DNA of 5,145 nt. It comes from Thermoprotei archaeon (GTDB lineage Archaea > Thermoproteota > Thermoprotei > QMSL01 > B3-G16). Location of the stretch: positions 1 to 5,145 of the forward strand of contig QMSL01000106.1 in the NCBI GenBank assembly GCA_003649665.1, read 5' to 3'. Both the position numbers and the translations under genes were made by a program. Below are positions 4,106-5,145 of the stretch, in pieces (position 1 is the stretch's first letter; every line of letters starts with the position of its first letter). The notes under the pieces were generated by a model. The model was not told the origin of the DNA. It was given only the letters and a program-made list of their open reading frames with translations, and ran no database searches.

Positions 4106-5145
4106 GCTATATGGCTATGCAGGAAGAATCCTAAGAATAAACCTAAGCACGCAAGAGATAAGGAAAGAGCCCATATCTAAAGAACTCGTATACAATTACC
4201 TAGGCGGAAGAGGCTTTAATGTGAGAAGGCTTTACTACGAAGTTCCCAAAGGCGTAAAACCATTAAGTCCTAAGAATAAGTTAATGTTCGCAACAGGCCC
4301 TCTAGTCGGTATAGGTCTTCCTCTTGGAGCTAGACTCAACGTTACTGCAAAATCCCCCCTCACCGGAATATTAGGCGACTCAAATGTAGGCGGGCATTTC
4401 GCAGCCGAAATGAAGTATGCAGGATTTGATCAGATAATAATTGAGGGAACTAGCAAAAAGCCAGTCTACATATATATTCATGACGAAGATGTAGAGATAA
4501 TAGATGCCGATGGAATATGGGGCCTCCCTATATCTAAGGCATATGATGCTATTAGAAGAGAACTTAAGGATTGGCGAATTCAAATCGCAATCATAGGTCC
4601 TGCTGCAGAGAACCTCGTACTATTCTCAGGCATATTCTTCAACGTATACAGGCCAGCTGCGAGAACAGGCCTAGGTGCCGTCATGGCGTCTAAAATGATT
4701 AAAGCCATAGCCATAAAGGGAGATGGTTACATCGAAGTAGCTAGACCTAATGATTTTGAGAGATTTGTAGAAGAGCTAGAGGAGACCATATATAGCCATG
4801 AACAATATTGGCCTAGAAGAATCATGGGCACATCAAGGATACTATTAGCGGCTAACAGACTCGGCTTTTTACCAGCTAAGCACTTCACAGAAGCTGTAGT
4901 TGATTACGCCTATAAGGTAAGCGGTGAGAGATTAGCCATAGAATACAACGTCAAGAATAGAGCATGCTTCTCATGTATCCTACCGTGCAGTAGATTTTAC
5001 GTTATAAAAACCGGAAAGTTCGCTGGCATCTATGGTGAAGGTCCCGAATACGAAGCCCTAGCGGGCATGACGGTAAGGATAGGAAACGATGATCTGAATT
5101 ATGCATTGAAGGCAATAAATCTAGCCAACGACCTAGGCATGGACA
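4095..5145 (+). CDS. aor: Aldehyde:ferredoxin oxidoreductase, tungsten-dependent large subunit (partial, 3' end outside window)
   Basis: An open frame of 350 codons runs to the window edge with no stop; family members are about 600 residues, so roughly 60% is present. AOR enzymes oxidise aldehydes to acids with a tungsten bis-pterin cofactor and pass electrons to ferredoxin. Family landmarks are GGRGFNVRRL (about 37-46), ARLNVTAKSPLTG, DSNVGGHFAAEMKYAGFDQ, IGPAAENLVLFSGI, and RTGLGAVMASKMIKAIAIKG near residue 210, which together build the pterin-binding N-terminal part. The cluster motif is C291-x-x-C294-x-x-x-C298, with spacing and position close to C288, C291 and C295 of the Pyrococcus furiosus enzyme; the fourth cysteine would be beyond the window. 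GPEYEALAG (316-324) also fits. RTGLGAVMASK departs from the common GRGGLGAVMGSK, which suggests one of the AOR paralogues rather than the best-studied type. The substrate cannot be told. It is cotranscribed with the ferredoxin. Confidence 0.93.
   Translation, partial: MSNRLYGYAGRILRINLSTQEIRKEPISKELVYNYLGGRGFNVRRLYYEVPKGVKPLSPKNKLMFATGPLVGIGLPLGARLNVTAKSPLTGILGDSNVGGHFAAEMKYAGFDQIIIEGTSKKPVYIYIHDEDVEIIDADGIWGLPISKAYDAIRRELKDWRIQIAIIGPAAENLVLFSGIFFNVYRPAARTGLGAVMASKMIKAIAIKGDGYIEVARPNDFERFVEELEETIYSHEQYWPRRIMGTSRILLAANRLGFLPAKHFTEAVVDYAYKVSGERLAIEYNVKNRACFSCILPCSRFYVIKTGKFAGIYGEGPEYEALAGMTVRIGNDDLNYALKAINLANDLGMD

Noticed and set aside
4380..4583. 67-codon minus-strand frame
   Set aside because: It is antisense to the AOR coding frame, which is continuous and carries family motifs throughout.
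1..5145. tRNA, rRNA, CRISPR array, insertion sequence or transposase
   Set aside because: No cloverleaf arms, repeat-spacer pattern, transposase motif or terminal inverted repeats were seen on either strand.

Overview
The window looks like the chromosome of a thermophilic archaeon, most likely in the Thermoproteota (crenarchaeal side). Start sites carry TATA-like boxes and GGAGG-type ribosome binding sites. Codon use is rich in AGG, AGA and ATA. Genes are tightly packed with short overlaps. The gene set (aldehyde:ferredoxin oxidoreductase, polyferredoxin, stand-alone JAMM protein, CcdA) fits anaerobic or microaerophilic hyperthermophiles. Genus is not assigned; composition alone cannot decide it.

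Layout: (1) 1-75 holds a possible promoter and a 13-bp tandem repeat, followed by a complete URO-D family gene on + (76-1146). (2) 1147-1270 is a convergent intergenic gap with a weak inverted repeat. (3) 3433-1271 on - is a three-gene cluster: an unfamiliar protein of about 300 codons whose C-terminal thioredoxin-like end is cut off by a one-base frame change, a CcdA-type thiol:disulfide membrane transporter, and a JAMM/MPN metalloprotease. The genes overlap by 1 and 10 bases, so they are probably one transcript. (4) 3434-3589 is a divergent control region with a TATA box facing each way and CTAAC/GTTAG inverted repeats between them. (5) 3590-5145 on + is a four-cluster polyferredoxin overlapping by 11 bases with an aldehyde:ferredoxin oxidoreductase (AOR) large subunit, which runs off the right edge.

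How the genes may work together: the ferredoxin and AOR form a recognisable tungsten-enzyme module, in which AOR oxidises an aldehyde and passes electrons through its own 4Fe-4S cluster to the polyferredoxin. The minus-strand cluster looks like a redox/protein-processing unit: CcdA would move reducing equivalents across the membrane, but the adjacent thioredoxin-like protein lacks the CxxC and the cis-proline expected of its partner. The JAMM protein would cut isopeptide or peptide bonds, as in removal of ubiquitin-like or sulfur-carrier proteins. The URO-D gene faces the cluster and shows no clear functional link.

The strongest points for a second look are the frame-disrupted thioredoxin-like gene, its missing redox residues beside CcdA, and the association of CcdA with a JAMM protease.
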